In this document: positions 1 through 24,503 of the stretch, in pieces
Numbering within the stretch: the stretch's first letter is position 1
Layout: every line of letters starts with the position of its first letter
Origin: Frankia sp. AgB32
Lineage (GTDB): Bacteria; Actinomycetota; Actinomycetes; Frankiales; Frankiaceae
NCBI RefSeq assembly: GCF_023243045.1
Contig: NZ_JALKFX010000004.1
Coordinates: forward strand, 62,001 to 126,000
Reading direction: 5' to 3'
DNA: 64,000 nucleotides
Made by a program: the position numbers and the translations under genes
Notes under the pieces: model-generated
The model's database searches: none
What the model saw: only the letters and a program-made list of their open reading frames with translations
Told to the model about the DNA's origin: nothing

Positions 1-632
1 CAGCCGCGCATCGTTTGCTGGCTTTCGATCGGGTCATCCGGGCTGTAGAGGGCAGTGATGGGAACATCTACCGCGGCGGCGTGCCGGTGATTCCATATCT
101 CCGCGAGTCGGATCTCGCTACGGACCGTCGGCAGGAGCAGGCGCAGCAGCCGCTCATGTTCGAACAGCTCCGCCGGCGTACCGCCCATCTTTCCCACCGC
201 GCCCCGGAAGTCACTCTCGGTCATCTGGTACATGTACGGACGCCGTTGCGGCATATCCGGGCTGCGGCAACCGGAAACGAACAGTCTGCGCGTCATTCCC
301 GGGTACTCGGCCGAGGCGAGCCGGGCCAGCTCGTATGCCAGCCGCCCACCGAAACTGTGACCGTAGAAAGCATGCCGACGGTTCAGGTGCGGCGACAACG
401 CCTCGAAGACGTCCTCCACCAGGGGCTGCCACCGCTCGTAGCGCGGTTCTCTGAGCCGGCGGCCCCGGCCGGGCAGTATCACGCACAGCACCTCGACGTC
501 ATCCGCGATGCCGCCGCACCAGGCCCGGAACGTCTCAGGGCTCCCGCCCGCGTAGGGAAAGCAGAGAAGTGTGCTGGCAGGCTCCGCCACCGCCTTGAGG
601 GTCATCACCCACTTGTCGACCGTTGCTGCCAT
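1..632 (-). CDS. Type II thioesterase (partial, 3' end outside window)
   Basis: This is an alpha/beta-hydrolase thioesterase of the kind that clears stalled or mis-primed acyl groups from PKS/NRPS carrier proteins. Translated from the ATG at 632, the protein shows FPYAGGS near residue 25 and the nucleophile elbow GHSFGG near residue 90, both typical of type II thioesterases such as GrsT/RifR. About 210 residues are present. The C-terminal catalytic histidine region lies beyond the left edge. It starts 10 bases after the stop of the carrier-protein gene and is the last visible gene of the iron-halogenase operon. It is a separate protein, not the chain-releasing TE domain, and neither PKS protein carries one. 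Confidence 0.9.
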   Translation of the reverse strand, partial: MAATVDKWVMTLKAVAEPASTLLCFPYAGGSPETFRAWCGGIADDVEVLCVILPGRGRRLREPRYERWQPLVEDVFEALSPHLNRRHAFYGHSFGGRLAYELARLASAEYPGMTRRLFVSGCRSPDMPQRRPYMYQMTESDFRGAVGKMGGTPAELFEHERLLRLLLPTVRSEIRLAEIWNHRHAAAVDVPITALYSPDDPIESQQTMRG

Positions 633-642
633 GGCTGCCCGG

Positions 643-918
643 CTAGTCCGCCACCGCGCCGGCGCGCTTGCTGTTCCGCTGGATGCTGGCCACGATCTCC
701 GCGATCCGGCTCTCCGTGAACAGCTCATCCGGCGGAAGCGAGTCGTCGCCGAAGTCTCGTTCGGCCCGGTCGATCAGTTTCACCGCGGTGAGTGACGTAC
801 CGCCGGCCTCGAAGAAGTCATCCTCGCCGCCAGACACCCGGAGGCCGAGTTTCCGGCACTCGTCGACAACCCAGGCCAGCAGTGCTTCCGGTACCATTGG
901 ATTCTCCTTCTCGCTCAT
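643..918 (-). CDS. Stand-alone peptidyl carrier protein beside the iron halogenase
   Basis: This 91-residue thiolation protein has the phosphopantetheine site in DFFEAGGTSLTAVKL, with Ser42 as the attachment residue. The GGTS form is typical of NRPS peptidyl carriers rather than PKS ACPs (GxDS). It lies 12 bases downstream of the SyrB2-type halogenase and 10 bases upstream of the thioesterase, so it is the obvious candidate for the aminoacyl carrier that the halogenase acts on. No adenylation domain is fused to it. The loading enzyme must be elsewhere, probably left of the window. Its role as the halogenase partner is inferred from position and from SyrB1/SyrB2, CmaD/CmaB and KtzC/KtzD pairs. 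Confidence 0.85.
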   Translation of the reverse strand: MSEKENPMVPEALLAWVVDECRKLGLRVSGGEDDFFEAGGTSLTAVKLIDRAERDFGDDSLPPDELFTESRIAEIVASIQRNSKRAGAVAD

Positions 919-930
919 GTGCCGACGCTC

Positions 931-1878
931 CTAGCGGGTCTGGAACCGAAAGCCGTTGACAGTGCTCTCGATAAAACGATTGTGGTCGTATCGATCCTGG
1001 CCGGACACCAGCACGCAGCCATACTTCTCGAGGCTGGCCCGCGCCCCGAACTCCTGGAGCTCGTCGGAGTACGGGTAGACTCGGACCTCGGTCGGCAGAT
1101 AGCGCGACGCGAATCCGAGCCGCATCCGATCGGTTTCGCCGCTGTGCGGATGAGAGGCATGCATGAGCGTCGACCAGAAGAGAATAAACTGCCCTTGGCG
1201 CATGACCTGGGAGACGGCCCTGGACTCGTCAGGACTCCAGTCCGGGTCCTTCTGCAGCTGCCGGAAGTCGTAGCCGAAGAGCCCGCGCCTCACACCACCC
1301 TTGTCCACCTGGTTGATCTTGTCAGCGTCATATTCCATTATCTTCGACTCGTCGTAGTGCATCGTCGACTGAGTACCCGGAATGAACTGCAGGCAGCCGT
1401 TCTGGACCGTCGCCTCCGTGAAGGCGGTCCAGGCCGTTATGGTGCCCCCGAACTCCGAGTCCTCCGGCCACACGATGTGCGGGTGCTTCGAACCATCGAC
1501 GCTGGAGAAGTTGTCCGCCTGGTGCCAGTCGGTCCCCTCGTCCCCCGGGTACTTCGGAAAGAGCTCGGTTCGCCAGCAGAGCGTGTCGGGCCCGAGGATG
1601 CTCGACACCCGGTCCACGATCTCCGGCCGAGTAACGTGCTCGGCGAGGAAGTCGACGTCGATATGACGATCGTAGCTGGCCGCCAGATTCGTGTTACCGG
1701 ATTCCGTCTGGCCTTCACTGTAGATGGCCGATCTGGTCCTGAGCAGTTTCGGTCTGATCCGCTTGAGATGGGATTCCATCTCCTCTTCGGTGTACAGGTC
1801 GAACGGGCCGATATAGCCGTCACGAGCGAACTGCTCCAGCTCTTCGGCGCTCAGTGCGAACGTTTTCGTTGGAGCCAT
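931..1878 (-). CDS. SyrB2-type Fe(II)/alpha-ketoglutarate halogenase
   Basis: This 315-residue member of the phytanoyl-CoA dioxygenase fold strongly resembles SyrB2. The metal-binding motif is H119-Q-A121 in [10 protein letters not shown]. The Asp/Glu ligand of hydroxylases is replaced by Ala, which opens the iron site to chloride and marks halogenases. The distal ligand is His240 in [15 protein letters not shown], with Arg251/Arg253 following to bind ketoglutarate. Known relatives chlorinate unactivated methyl groups of amino acids tethered to a carrier protein. The start at 1878 is chosen because the protein then begins like SyrB2 (MxxxFALSAEE) and AAGGGGAAG lies just upstream. The longer frame from 1929 has no such support. 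It is followed by a carrier protein and preceded by its own 215-bp intergenic region. Confidence 0.93.
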   Translation of the reverse strand: MAPTKTFALSAEELEQFARDGYIGPFDLYTEEEMESHLKRIRPKLLRTRSAIYSEGQTESGNTNLAASYDRHIDVDFLAEHVTRPEIVDRVSSILGPDTLCWRTELFPKYPGDEGTDWHQADNFSSVDGSKHPHIVWPEDSEFGGTITAWTAFTEATVQNGCLQFIPGTQSTMHYDESKIMEYDADKINQVDKGGVRRGLFGYDFRQLQKDPDWSPDESRAVSQVMRQGQFILFWSTLMHASHPHSGETDRMRLGFASRYLPTEVRVYPYSDELQEFGARASLEKYGCVLVSGQDRYDHNRFIESTVNGFRFQTR

Positions 1879-2020
1879 GACTTCCCCTTGATCCTCATCG
1901 TGCTCGAAGACGTCACCTGGGCGAAACAAGGCCGGCTGGGCACCGCAGTGGACAGCGGCTCGTCGGCCCGGGAAGCGGAAAACGAAACGGAGAACCGAGA
2001 AAGGACGTTAGCTATGGATC

Positions 2021-2061
2021 GCCCCTACCAACAACCCCTATCGGACGGCCGGGAACCCCTA
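2021..2061 (-). promoter_or_regulatory. Three TAGGGGT-type heptamers upstream of the iron halogenase
   Basis: On the plus strand the region holds GCCCCTA (2021-2027), ACCCCTA (2034-2040) and ACCCCTA (2055-2061), i.e. TAGGGGY on the transcribed side. The same heptamer occurs in the divergent promoter near 29 kb. Here the periods are 13 and 21 bp rather than 11. The site lies 143 bp upstream of the halogenase start and after the PKS stop, so it may be a separate promoter/operator for the halogenase-PCP-TE operon. Function is inferred. Confidence 0.45.
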
Positions 2062-2093
2062 TCCGGCGAGAGTTTCCGCAGGTCAGGCACGGG

Positions 2094-5000
2094 TCAGGTG
2101 GCTTCGGGGCGATCTCCGTCGATGAGCGCGAAGAGCTCGTCGTCCGTGGCGGAATCGAGCAGGAGTTCCGCCGCGTCGTCGGACGGCATTCCGGGCTCCG
2201 GGTAGGCGTCGTCCCATCGGTTCAGCAGCGTCCGCAGGCGCCCGGCGATCCTGCCCCGCAGCTCCTCCTCCGGTTGGGTCCGCAGGAGGGCCCGCTCAAG
2301 GTTGTCGATCTCGACAAGCACCGGCGTTGACCGTGGCGCCGCCTCGGCGGTGAGCCTGGTGCGCAGGTAGCCGGCGAGTTCGGCCGGAGTGGGGTGGTCG
2401 AAGACCAGTGTTGCCGGGAATCGGCAGCCGGTCACCCCGGTCAGCCTGTTACGAACGTCGACAGCGGTCAGGGAGTCGAACCCGAGATCACGGAACGGGG
2501 TGTCCGGATCGAGTGCCTGCGCATCGGCCGAGCCCAGCGCGATGGCGGCATGCGACCGCACGAGGTCGAGCAGGAACTGCTTCTGCCCGGCCTCACCCAG
2601 CGAGGCGAGCTGCGTCGTCAGCCCGACGGCGGGGTCGGTCTCGGCGGCCCGGGGCCGGACCGGCGCGTTGATCAGTCCGTGCCAGAGCGCCGGAAGCGAA
2701 CCGTCCCGGGCAAGGGACCGGAGTCGGTTCGCGCGGATCGTCGACGCCAGCAGAACGGGTTCGACGGACACCCGCGCGGCGTCGAAAAGCGTCAGCGCCT
2801 GCTCCGTGGACAGCGGGGTGAAGTACCCGGTGATGCGCGCCCGGTGGGAACCGGTGATGCCGGCGGTCAGTCCGCTGGTCTCCGCCCACAGGCCCCACGC
2901 TATCGACGTCGCGGGCAGGCCCATCGCCTTCCGATGGCCGGCGAACGCGTCGAGGAACACGTTCGCGGCCGCATAGTTGCCCTGTCCCGGAGCACCGGTC
3001 AGCCCGGCGCCGGAGGAGAACATCACGAACTCGGCGAGATCGGCGTCCGCGGTGAGCTCGTGCAGGTTCAGCGCCGCGTCGACCTTGGGCCGCATGACCG
3101 TGTCGATCTTGTCTGGGGTGAGCGAGGGCAGGATTCCGTCGTCGAGGACACCGGCGGCGTGCACCACCGAGGTCAGCGGGTGATCGGCCGGAACCGCGGC
3201 CAACGTCCGGGCGAGGGCCGCCCGATCGGCGAGGTCGCAGGCGACGATCTCCACCCGGGCACCCAGCCCGGTGAGTTCGGCGCGAACCGTCTCCGCACCG
3301 GGTGCTTCGGGACCCCGGCGGCTGACCAGCATGATGTGCCTGGCCCCCCGCTCGGCGAGATGACGCGCCACCAGAGCGCCCAGCGTGCCGGTGCCGCCGG
3401 TGACGAGCACCGTCCCGTCGGGGTCCGGCGCCGCCGGAACGGTCAGCACGATCTTGCCGACGTGCCGGGCCTGGCTCATGAAGCGAAACGCCGGTATCGC
3501 GTGCCGGACGTCCCAGGCGGTCACCCGCGGCAGCTCCAGCGCACCGCGACGGAACAGGGCCATGATCTCGGACAGCATCTCCCCGATGCGGTCCGGTCCC
3601 GCCTCGTTCAGCTCGAAGGCCCGGTAGCTGGTCCCGGGATGGCGGCGGGAGAGGTCATCGCCGTCGCGGACGTCGGTCTTCCCCATCTCGATGAAGCGTC
3701 CGCCGGGCCGCAGCAGCCGCAGTGAGGCGTCGGTGAAGTCCCCGGCCAGCGAGTTGAGCACGACGTCGACGCCCTGCCCGGCGGTCGCGTCGACGAAGCG
3801 CCGCTCGAAGTCGAGCGTGCGGCTGGACGCGATGTGGGTGTCGTCCAGTCCGGCCGACCTCAGGACCGGCCACTTGGCCTGGCTGGCGGTCGCGAACACC
3901 TCGGCGCCGCGGTACCTGGCCAGCTGGATCGCGGCCGTGCCGACCCCGCCGGCACCCGCGTGCACGAGCACGGTCTCGCCGGCGCGCAGTCCGGCCAGGT
4001 GGGCAAGCCCGTAGTACGCGGTGAGGAAGGCCACCGGCACCGACGCGGCCTGCTCGTACGACCATTCCGCGGGGATCTTGGCCAACAGCCGGTCATCGGT
4101 CACCGCGACCGGGCCGAACGCGCTGGTCAGCAGGCCCAGAACGCGGTCCCCTGGGACCAGGCCGGTGACGTCGTCGCCGACGGCGAGCACCGTTCCCGCG
4201 CCCTCACCGCCAAGGTCCGTCTCCTCGGGGATCAGCCCCAGCGCGACGACCACGTCATGGAAGTTCAGCCCGGCGGCACGCACTGCCACCCGCACCTCAC
4301 GCGGGCCCAGCGGCCCGGTCGGCAGGGGGCGTTCCGCCAGGGTGAGTCCCTCCAGAGTCCGGGTGCCGGCGCATTCCAGGCGCCAGGCGGCCGCCCGGAG
4401 CGGCGGCGTCAGGCTTTCGCCGCCGTCGACCCGGGCGAGCCGCGGCGCCAGCAGTGCGCCGGACCGGAGGGCGAGCTGTGCCTCCCCGGCGACCGCTACG
4501 GCCGCGGCCGCCGCCCAGACCTCCCCCGTGCCGGCGTCGTCGACCGTGCCGGCGTCGTCGACCGTGCCGGCGTCGTCGACCGTGCCGGCGTCGTCTACCA
4601 GGACGAACCGGCCGGGATGCTCTGTCTGCGCCGTGCGCACCAGTCCCCACACGGCGGCCGAGGCGAGGTCCGCGACGGCGTCTCCGTCCTGTGCCACGAC
4701 CGCACCCGACGTCCTGATCAGCAGCCGACCTGCGCCGAGGTCGTCGTCCGCCAGCCAGTCCTGCAGCACGCTCAACGCGGCCACGGTGACCGTCCGGACG
4801 CGAGCCGCCAACGCGGCCGCGTCGCGGCCGCCGACAGGTTCGGGAACGCTCCACATCACCAGGTCGGGCGCGGGAGTTCCGGCGGCGATCGCCGCGCGGA
4901 GCCCGGCCAGGTCGCGGTACGCGCCAACGACCGCGCCGGTGTCGCCCAGCCGCCGCGCGAGTCCCGTCCCCTCAGCGTCGAGCACCGCCCAACGGGACGC

Positions 5001-8000
5001 GGCCACGCTCGGTCCGGACCCGGACGGGGTGACGTTCACCCAGTCGAGACGGAACAGCGCGTCACGCAGCGGGCCCGTGGTCGTCGCGCGCCCCGGCCCG
5101 GACGATCCCGGCCGCACAGCGATGGAGCCCACCGCGACCACGGGTCGTCCGTCGAGGTCCGCAGCCGTCAGCGCCATCCGGTCCGGGCCGATCCGCCGGA
5201 CCCTGACCCGCAGGTCGGTCGCGCCGGGTGTCGCCAGGAGCACGTCGCTGAACACGAACGGAAGCCGGATCCCCTCGTCCGTTCCCGCCCCCTCGCCCGC
5301 GGCAAGGAGGCCGGCTGCCTGCGCCGCCGCGTCCAGCAGTGCGGGATGGACGCCGAACCGCCCGGCTTCACCGCGCTGTTGGGGCGGCAGCCCGACCTCG
5401 GCACAGATGTCGTCACCGACCCGCCAGGCCCGGCGTATCCCGCGAAAGGCCGACCCGTACCCGTAGCCGCGCTCCGCGAGGCTCTCGTAGAGCCCGTCGG
5501 TGGGCAGCGGCTCCGCGCCCGCCGGCGGCCAGACCACGAGGTCACCGAAGTCCGCCGCGAAGGGCGAGCCGGTGAGCTCGCCGACGGCGTTCGTCGTCCA
5601 TTCGCCGTCAAGGGAGGTTTCCTCCGGCCTGGAGTACACGGTCACCTGGCGCCTGCCCGAGTCGTCCGGGGCCCCAGCCACCACCTGGACCTGGACCGCG
5701 CCCGCCGGGAGCACGAGGGGGGATTCCAGGGTCAGTTCCTCGATGCCGGCGCAGCCCGTTTCGGTCGCGGCGCGCAGAGCCAGTTCCACGAAGGCCGTGC
5801 CGGGAAGCAGCACCTGGTCACCGACCGCGTGATCAGCCAGCCACCCCTGGGTCCGCGACGACAGGCGGCCGGACAGCACGACGGCGTCGCTTCCGGCGAC
5901 GTCTATCGCGGCACCGAGCATGGGATGCTCACCAGCGCGCAGTCCGGCCCTGCCGAGAGCGTCCCCGGCCGGCGCCACCTGCTCCTGCCAGTAGCGTTCG
6001 CGTTGGAAGGCGTACAACGGGAGGTCGACGCGGCTGGTACCGCGGTAGTCGAGCAGGCTCTCCCAGACGACCGGCACGCCGCCGACGTAGGCCTGCGCGA
6101 CCGAGCCGAGAAAGTCGTCCGGGCCACCGCGGTCGCGATGCAGGGTGGCGAGGACGACCGCGGAGGCATCCGCGTCGGCGATCGTCTGCTCCAGGCCCAT
6201 CGTCAGGACCGGGTGCGGGCTCGCCTCCACGAACAGCTCGTAACCGCGCTCGAGCAGGGTCCGGGTGACCTCGTCGAAGCGCACCGGCTGCCGGAGATTG
6301 CGGTACCAGTAGTCCGCGTCGAGCGACACGGTGTCCAGCTGCCCACCGGTGACCGCCGAGTAGAACGGGATGCGCGCGGGGCCGGGGGTGATGCCCTTCA
6401 GCGCCACGAGCAGTTCATCCCGAATCCGCTCGACGTGCGGCGAGTGCGAGGCGTAGTCGACCGCGAGAGGCCGTACCCGGACATCGGAGTCCCGGTACTC
6501 GGCCACCAGCTCGGCCATCGCGGCGCTGTCGCCCGACACCACCACCGACCCGGGCGCGTTCACGACGGCGACCGCGAGCCGGCCGTCCCACCGGGAGATC
6601 AGGGCCTCGGCCTGCGCGCGTCCCAGGCCCAACGACGCCATCGCGCCCTGCCCGGACAGCGACGCCAGGGCACGGCTGCGCAGTGCCACCACGCGTGCCG
6701 CGTCCTCCAGGGTCAGCCCGCCCGCCACGCAGGCGGCGGCGATCTCGCCCTGGGAGTGCCCGGCCACCGCGGCAGGCCTGATTCCCGCGTGCTGCCACAG
6801 GGCGGCCAGCGACACCATGACCGCGAACAGCGCCGGCTGCACGACGTCCACCCGGTCCAGGTCCGGGGTGCCGGGCGCACCGTGGAGCACGTCGCGGACC
6901 GACCAGCCGGTGAACGGTGCCAGCGCCTGATCGCATTCGGCGAGCCGGTCGCGGAACACCGGAGCTGTCCGCAGCAACCCGAGCGCCATCCCCCGCCACT
7001 GGGCACCCTGCCCGGGGAACACCAGGACCGCCTCACCGGAACGGCTGCGTGCCACCCCCTGGACCAGCCCCGCGGCAGGTCGGTCCGCGGCCAGCGCACG
7101 GAGCCCGGCGAGCAGCCCGGTCCGGGTGTCGCCGAGCACGACGGCCCGGTGGGACAGTGCCGACCGGCGGACCAGCGAACTCGCGACATCCCGTGGATCC
7201 AGGTCGGGCCGGGCCTCCAGGAACTCGCTCAGCCGATCGGCCTGAGCGCGCAGTCCCCGCGCCCCCCGGCTCGACAGCACCCACGGCACCGCCGCGGCCG
7301 ACCCCGTCTCGTCACCCGCGACCACGTCCACGGGTGACGCCGGCTTCGGCTCGGGTGCCTGCTCCAGGATGAGGTGGGCGTTGGTGCCGCTGATACCGAA
7401 GGAGGACACGGCGGCCCGCCGCGGATGCCCGTTGTCGGGCCACGGCACCGCCTCCACCGCCAGCCGCACCGCGCCCGCCGACCAGTCCACATGCGGACTT
7501 GGCTCCGCCACATGCAGCGTCGCCGGCACCACCCCGTGGTGCATCGCGAGCACCAGCTTCATCACACTCGCCACGCCCCCGGCGGCCTGGGTGTGGCCGA
7601 TGTTCGACTTCACCGACCCGAGCAGCACCGGCCGATCCACGGGCCGACCGCGGCCGTAGGTCGCCAGCAGCGCCTGTGCCTCGATCGGATCGCCCAGCGA
7701 CGTCCCGGTCCCGTGCGCCTCCACGACATCCACGTCCGCGGCCGCCAGACCCGCACCCGCCAGCGCGGACTGGATCACCCGCTGCTGCGACGGGCCGTTG
7801 GGCGCGGTCAACCCACTCGACGCGCCGTCCTGGTTCGTCGCCGAGCCCCTGATGACGGCGAGGACCCGGTGTCCGCGGCGCCGCGCCTGCGACAGGGTCT
7901 CGACGAGCATCAGGCCGACACCTTCCGCGAAGCCGAACCCGTCCGCGGTGGACGCGAACGCCTTGCACCGCCCGTCGGTCGACAACGCACGCTGCCGGCT

Positions 8001-8725
8001 GAACTCGACGAACACCTTCGGGCTGGACATCACCGCCACCCCACCGACCAACGCCATCGAGCACTCACCGGCCCGCAGTGCCTGACCCGCCAGATGCAGC
8101 GCCACCAACGACGACGAGCACGCCGTGTCGACCGTTATCGCCGGGCCTTCCAGCCCGAACACGTACGACACCCGCCCCGACAGCACACTCGGGGTGGTCC
8201 CGGCGACCGCATACCCCTCCACGCCGTGCGGGTAGTCGCTGGGTCCGGCGCCGACGAACACCCCCGTCCGGCTCCCCCGCAGACTCAGCGGATCGATCCC
8301 GGCGTTCTCGAACAGCTCCCACGACGTTTCCAGCAGCAGCCGCTGCCGAGGATCCATGGCCAGCGCCTCACGCGGGGAAATACCGAAGAACTCCGCGTCG
8401 AACCCCGCCACCTCCGCGAGGAATCCGCCGTCGCGGACATACGAGGTGCCCGGCCGATCCGGATCCGGATCGAACAACCCCGCCAGATCCCACCCCCGAT
8501 CCGCCGGAAACCCGCCCACCGCATCCCGACCCTCGACGAGCAGCCCCCAGAACTCCTCCGGCGACGTCACACCCCCCGGCAGCCGACACGCCATCCCCAC
8601 GATCGCCACCGGCTCCCGCAGCGCGGCTTCGAGCTCGTCGTTGCGCGAACGCAGCCGCCGGGTCTCCTTGACCGATGCCCGTAGCGCGCTGGTGATCTCT
8701 TCGACCGTTGCCGTCATCGAGGCCC

Positions 8726-8729
<4 letters not shown>
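2094..8729 (-). CDS. Modular type I PKS, one fully reducing module (module 4)
   Basis: This 2211-residue protein has a short N-terminal coiled-coil docking segment (about 1-38) and KS 40-460 (DTACSSS with Cys near 205, HGTGT, GHTQA). AT 565-915 carries GHSQGE and YASH, which predicts methylmalonyl-CoA. DH 930-1200 has the [13 protein letters not shown] histidine and [10 protein letters not shown] aspartate. ER 1460-1760 has the [11 protein letters not shown] nucleotide site. KR 1770-1960 has TGGTGTLG, an LDD motif (B-type) and an intact Ser/Tyr pair (GQGNYAAAN). ACP is 2060-2130 (GFDSLTAV). The acidic C-terminus ([11 protein letters not shown]) looks like a docking domain, so the chain is probably passed to a protein encoded left of the window. 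The GTG start overlaps the upstream PKS stop by 4 bases; ATG at 8717 is an alternative. No TE domain is present. Confidence 0.96.
4528..4599 (-). repeat. 18-bp in-frame tandem repeat, four copies
   Basis: Four copies of gtgccggcgtcgtcgacc run head to tail. The first three are perfect and the fourth has one mismatch. On the coding strand they encode VDDAGT four times, around residues 1378-1401 of the PKS, in the structural KR part before the ER domain. The unit keeps the frame. It looks like recent slippage expansion in a surface linker. Confidence 0.9.
7990..8608 (-). repeat. KS4 copy of near-identical KS tracts
   Basis: Positions 7990-8180 are base-for-base identical to 14472-14662 (191 bp). 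Positions 8248-8359 match 14751-14862 and 8431-8608 match 14934-15111. The stretch between identical blocks is clearly diverged. The blocks cover the KS N-terminal half including the active-site Cys. Patchy identity of this kind indicates recent duplication or gene conversion between modules 3 and 4. Confidence 0.9.
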
Positions 8730-23713
<14,984 letters not shown>

Positions 23714-23789
23714 GGAAGATATCCCTCGCTCTACAATGAGCTTCCGCAGTTCGGCATCGGTATCCCGGCGGGTACCGGAGAGGTGACCG
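23714..23789. promoter_or_regulatory. Compact divergent promoter region, PKS versus PPTase
   Basis: Only 76 bp separate the divergent starts of the large PKS (minus) and the phosphopantetheinyl transferase (plus), so their promoters must overlap or lie close together. GAGGG serves the PKS start and GGAGAGG (23777-23783) serves the GTG start at 23790. A TACAAT hexamer at 23736-23741 could be a -10 box. No CCCCTA heptamer is present, unlike the other cluster promoters. Confidence 0.4.
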
Positions 23790-24464
23790 GTGAATGGGCC
23801 ACGGCTCGCGGGAACTGGTTACGTCGCCGTCTGGTTGGCGGTGGGTCCGGCGCCCGGAGGCGGGCCGCTCAGCCTGGACCAGCGTGCCCGGCGGTACCGC
23901 CGGGCACGTGCCGCCGCGCATCGGCTCGGCCGGCAACTGGTCGAGGCGTACACGTCATGGGCACCGGACCACCAGGCCTGGGAGCGCGACGGACGGGGGC
24001 GTCCGCTGGTCGTCGAGCCCGGGGGCCTCCAGGTGAGCCTCAGCCATGCCGAGGCCGTGGTGGCGGCCGCCCTGTCCTGGGACGCCCCGGTCGGCGTCGA
24101 TGTCGAACGGCTCCGGCCGCTGGCCGACCGTCGCGCGCTGGCCCGCACGGCGCTGGCCGAGGCTGAGCGGCAGGCGGTGGACGAGCTGCCGGATGTGCTC
24201 CGGGACGCCCAGGCACTCCGCTTCTGGACCCGCAAGGAGGCCGTGGCGAAGGCCCTCGGCACCGGCCTCGCCACCGACCTGCGCGGCATCGTGACGACCG
24301 CCGACGGCGCCGTGGTGTCGCTCCCGGACCAGTGCGGCGACATCTCCGAGTGGTCGCTGGCCGATCTGCCCGACCGGGTCGGTGTGATCGCCTCCGTCGC
24401 GGTACGGGCACCGGGCGTCCGGTTCGTGCACCGGACGCTTTCGCTCCCCGCGGACGAGGGTTGA
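23790..24464 (+). CDS. Sfp-type 4'-phosphopantetheinyl transferase
   Basis: This 224-residue enzyme moves phosphopantetheine from CoA to the serine of carrier domains, turning the PKS ACPs and the two stand-alone carrier proteins into their active form. Family motifs are visible: VSLSHAEAVVAAAL near residue 83, the Mg-binding GVDVERL near 102, and FWTRKEAVAKALGTGL near 145-160 (WxxKEAxxKxxG). The GTG at 23790 is preceded by GGAGAGG at good spacing. It diverges from the PKS gene and converges on the flavin halogenase 39 bp beyond its stop. Position strongly suggests it is the dedicated activator of this cluster. Confidence 0.93.
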   Translation: MNGPRLAGTGYVAVWLAVGPAPGGGPLSLDQRARRYRRARAAAHRLGRQLVEAYTSWAPDHQAWERDGRGRPLVVEPGGLQVSLSHAEAVVAAALSWDAPVGVDVERLRPLADRRALARTALAEAERQAVDELPDVLRDAQALRFWTRKEAVAKALGTGLATDLRGIVTTADGAVVSLPDQCGDISEWSLADLPDRVGVIASVAVRAPGVRFVHRTLSLPADEG

Positions 24465-24503
24465 ACCGGCCCGGGCGGCGGCGCCGCGATCGGCACCAGC
24501 CAC

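Noticed and set aside
931-1878. Ordinary phytanoyl-CoA-type hydroxylase
   Set aside because: The carboxylate metal ligand is replaced by Ala121, and the surrounding residues follow SyrB2 closely; hydroxylases keep Asp or Glu there.
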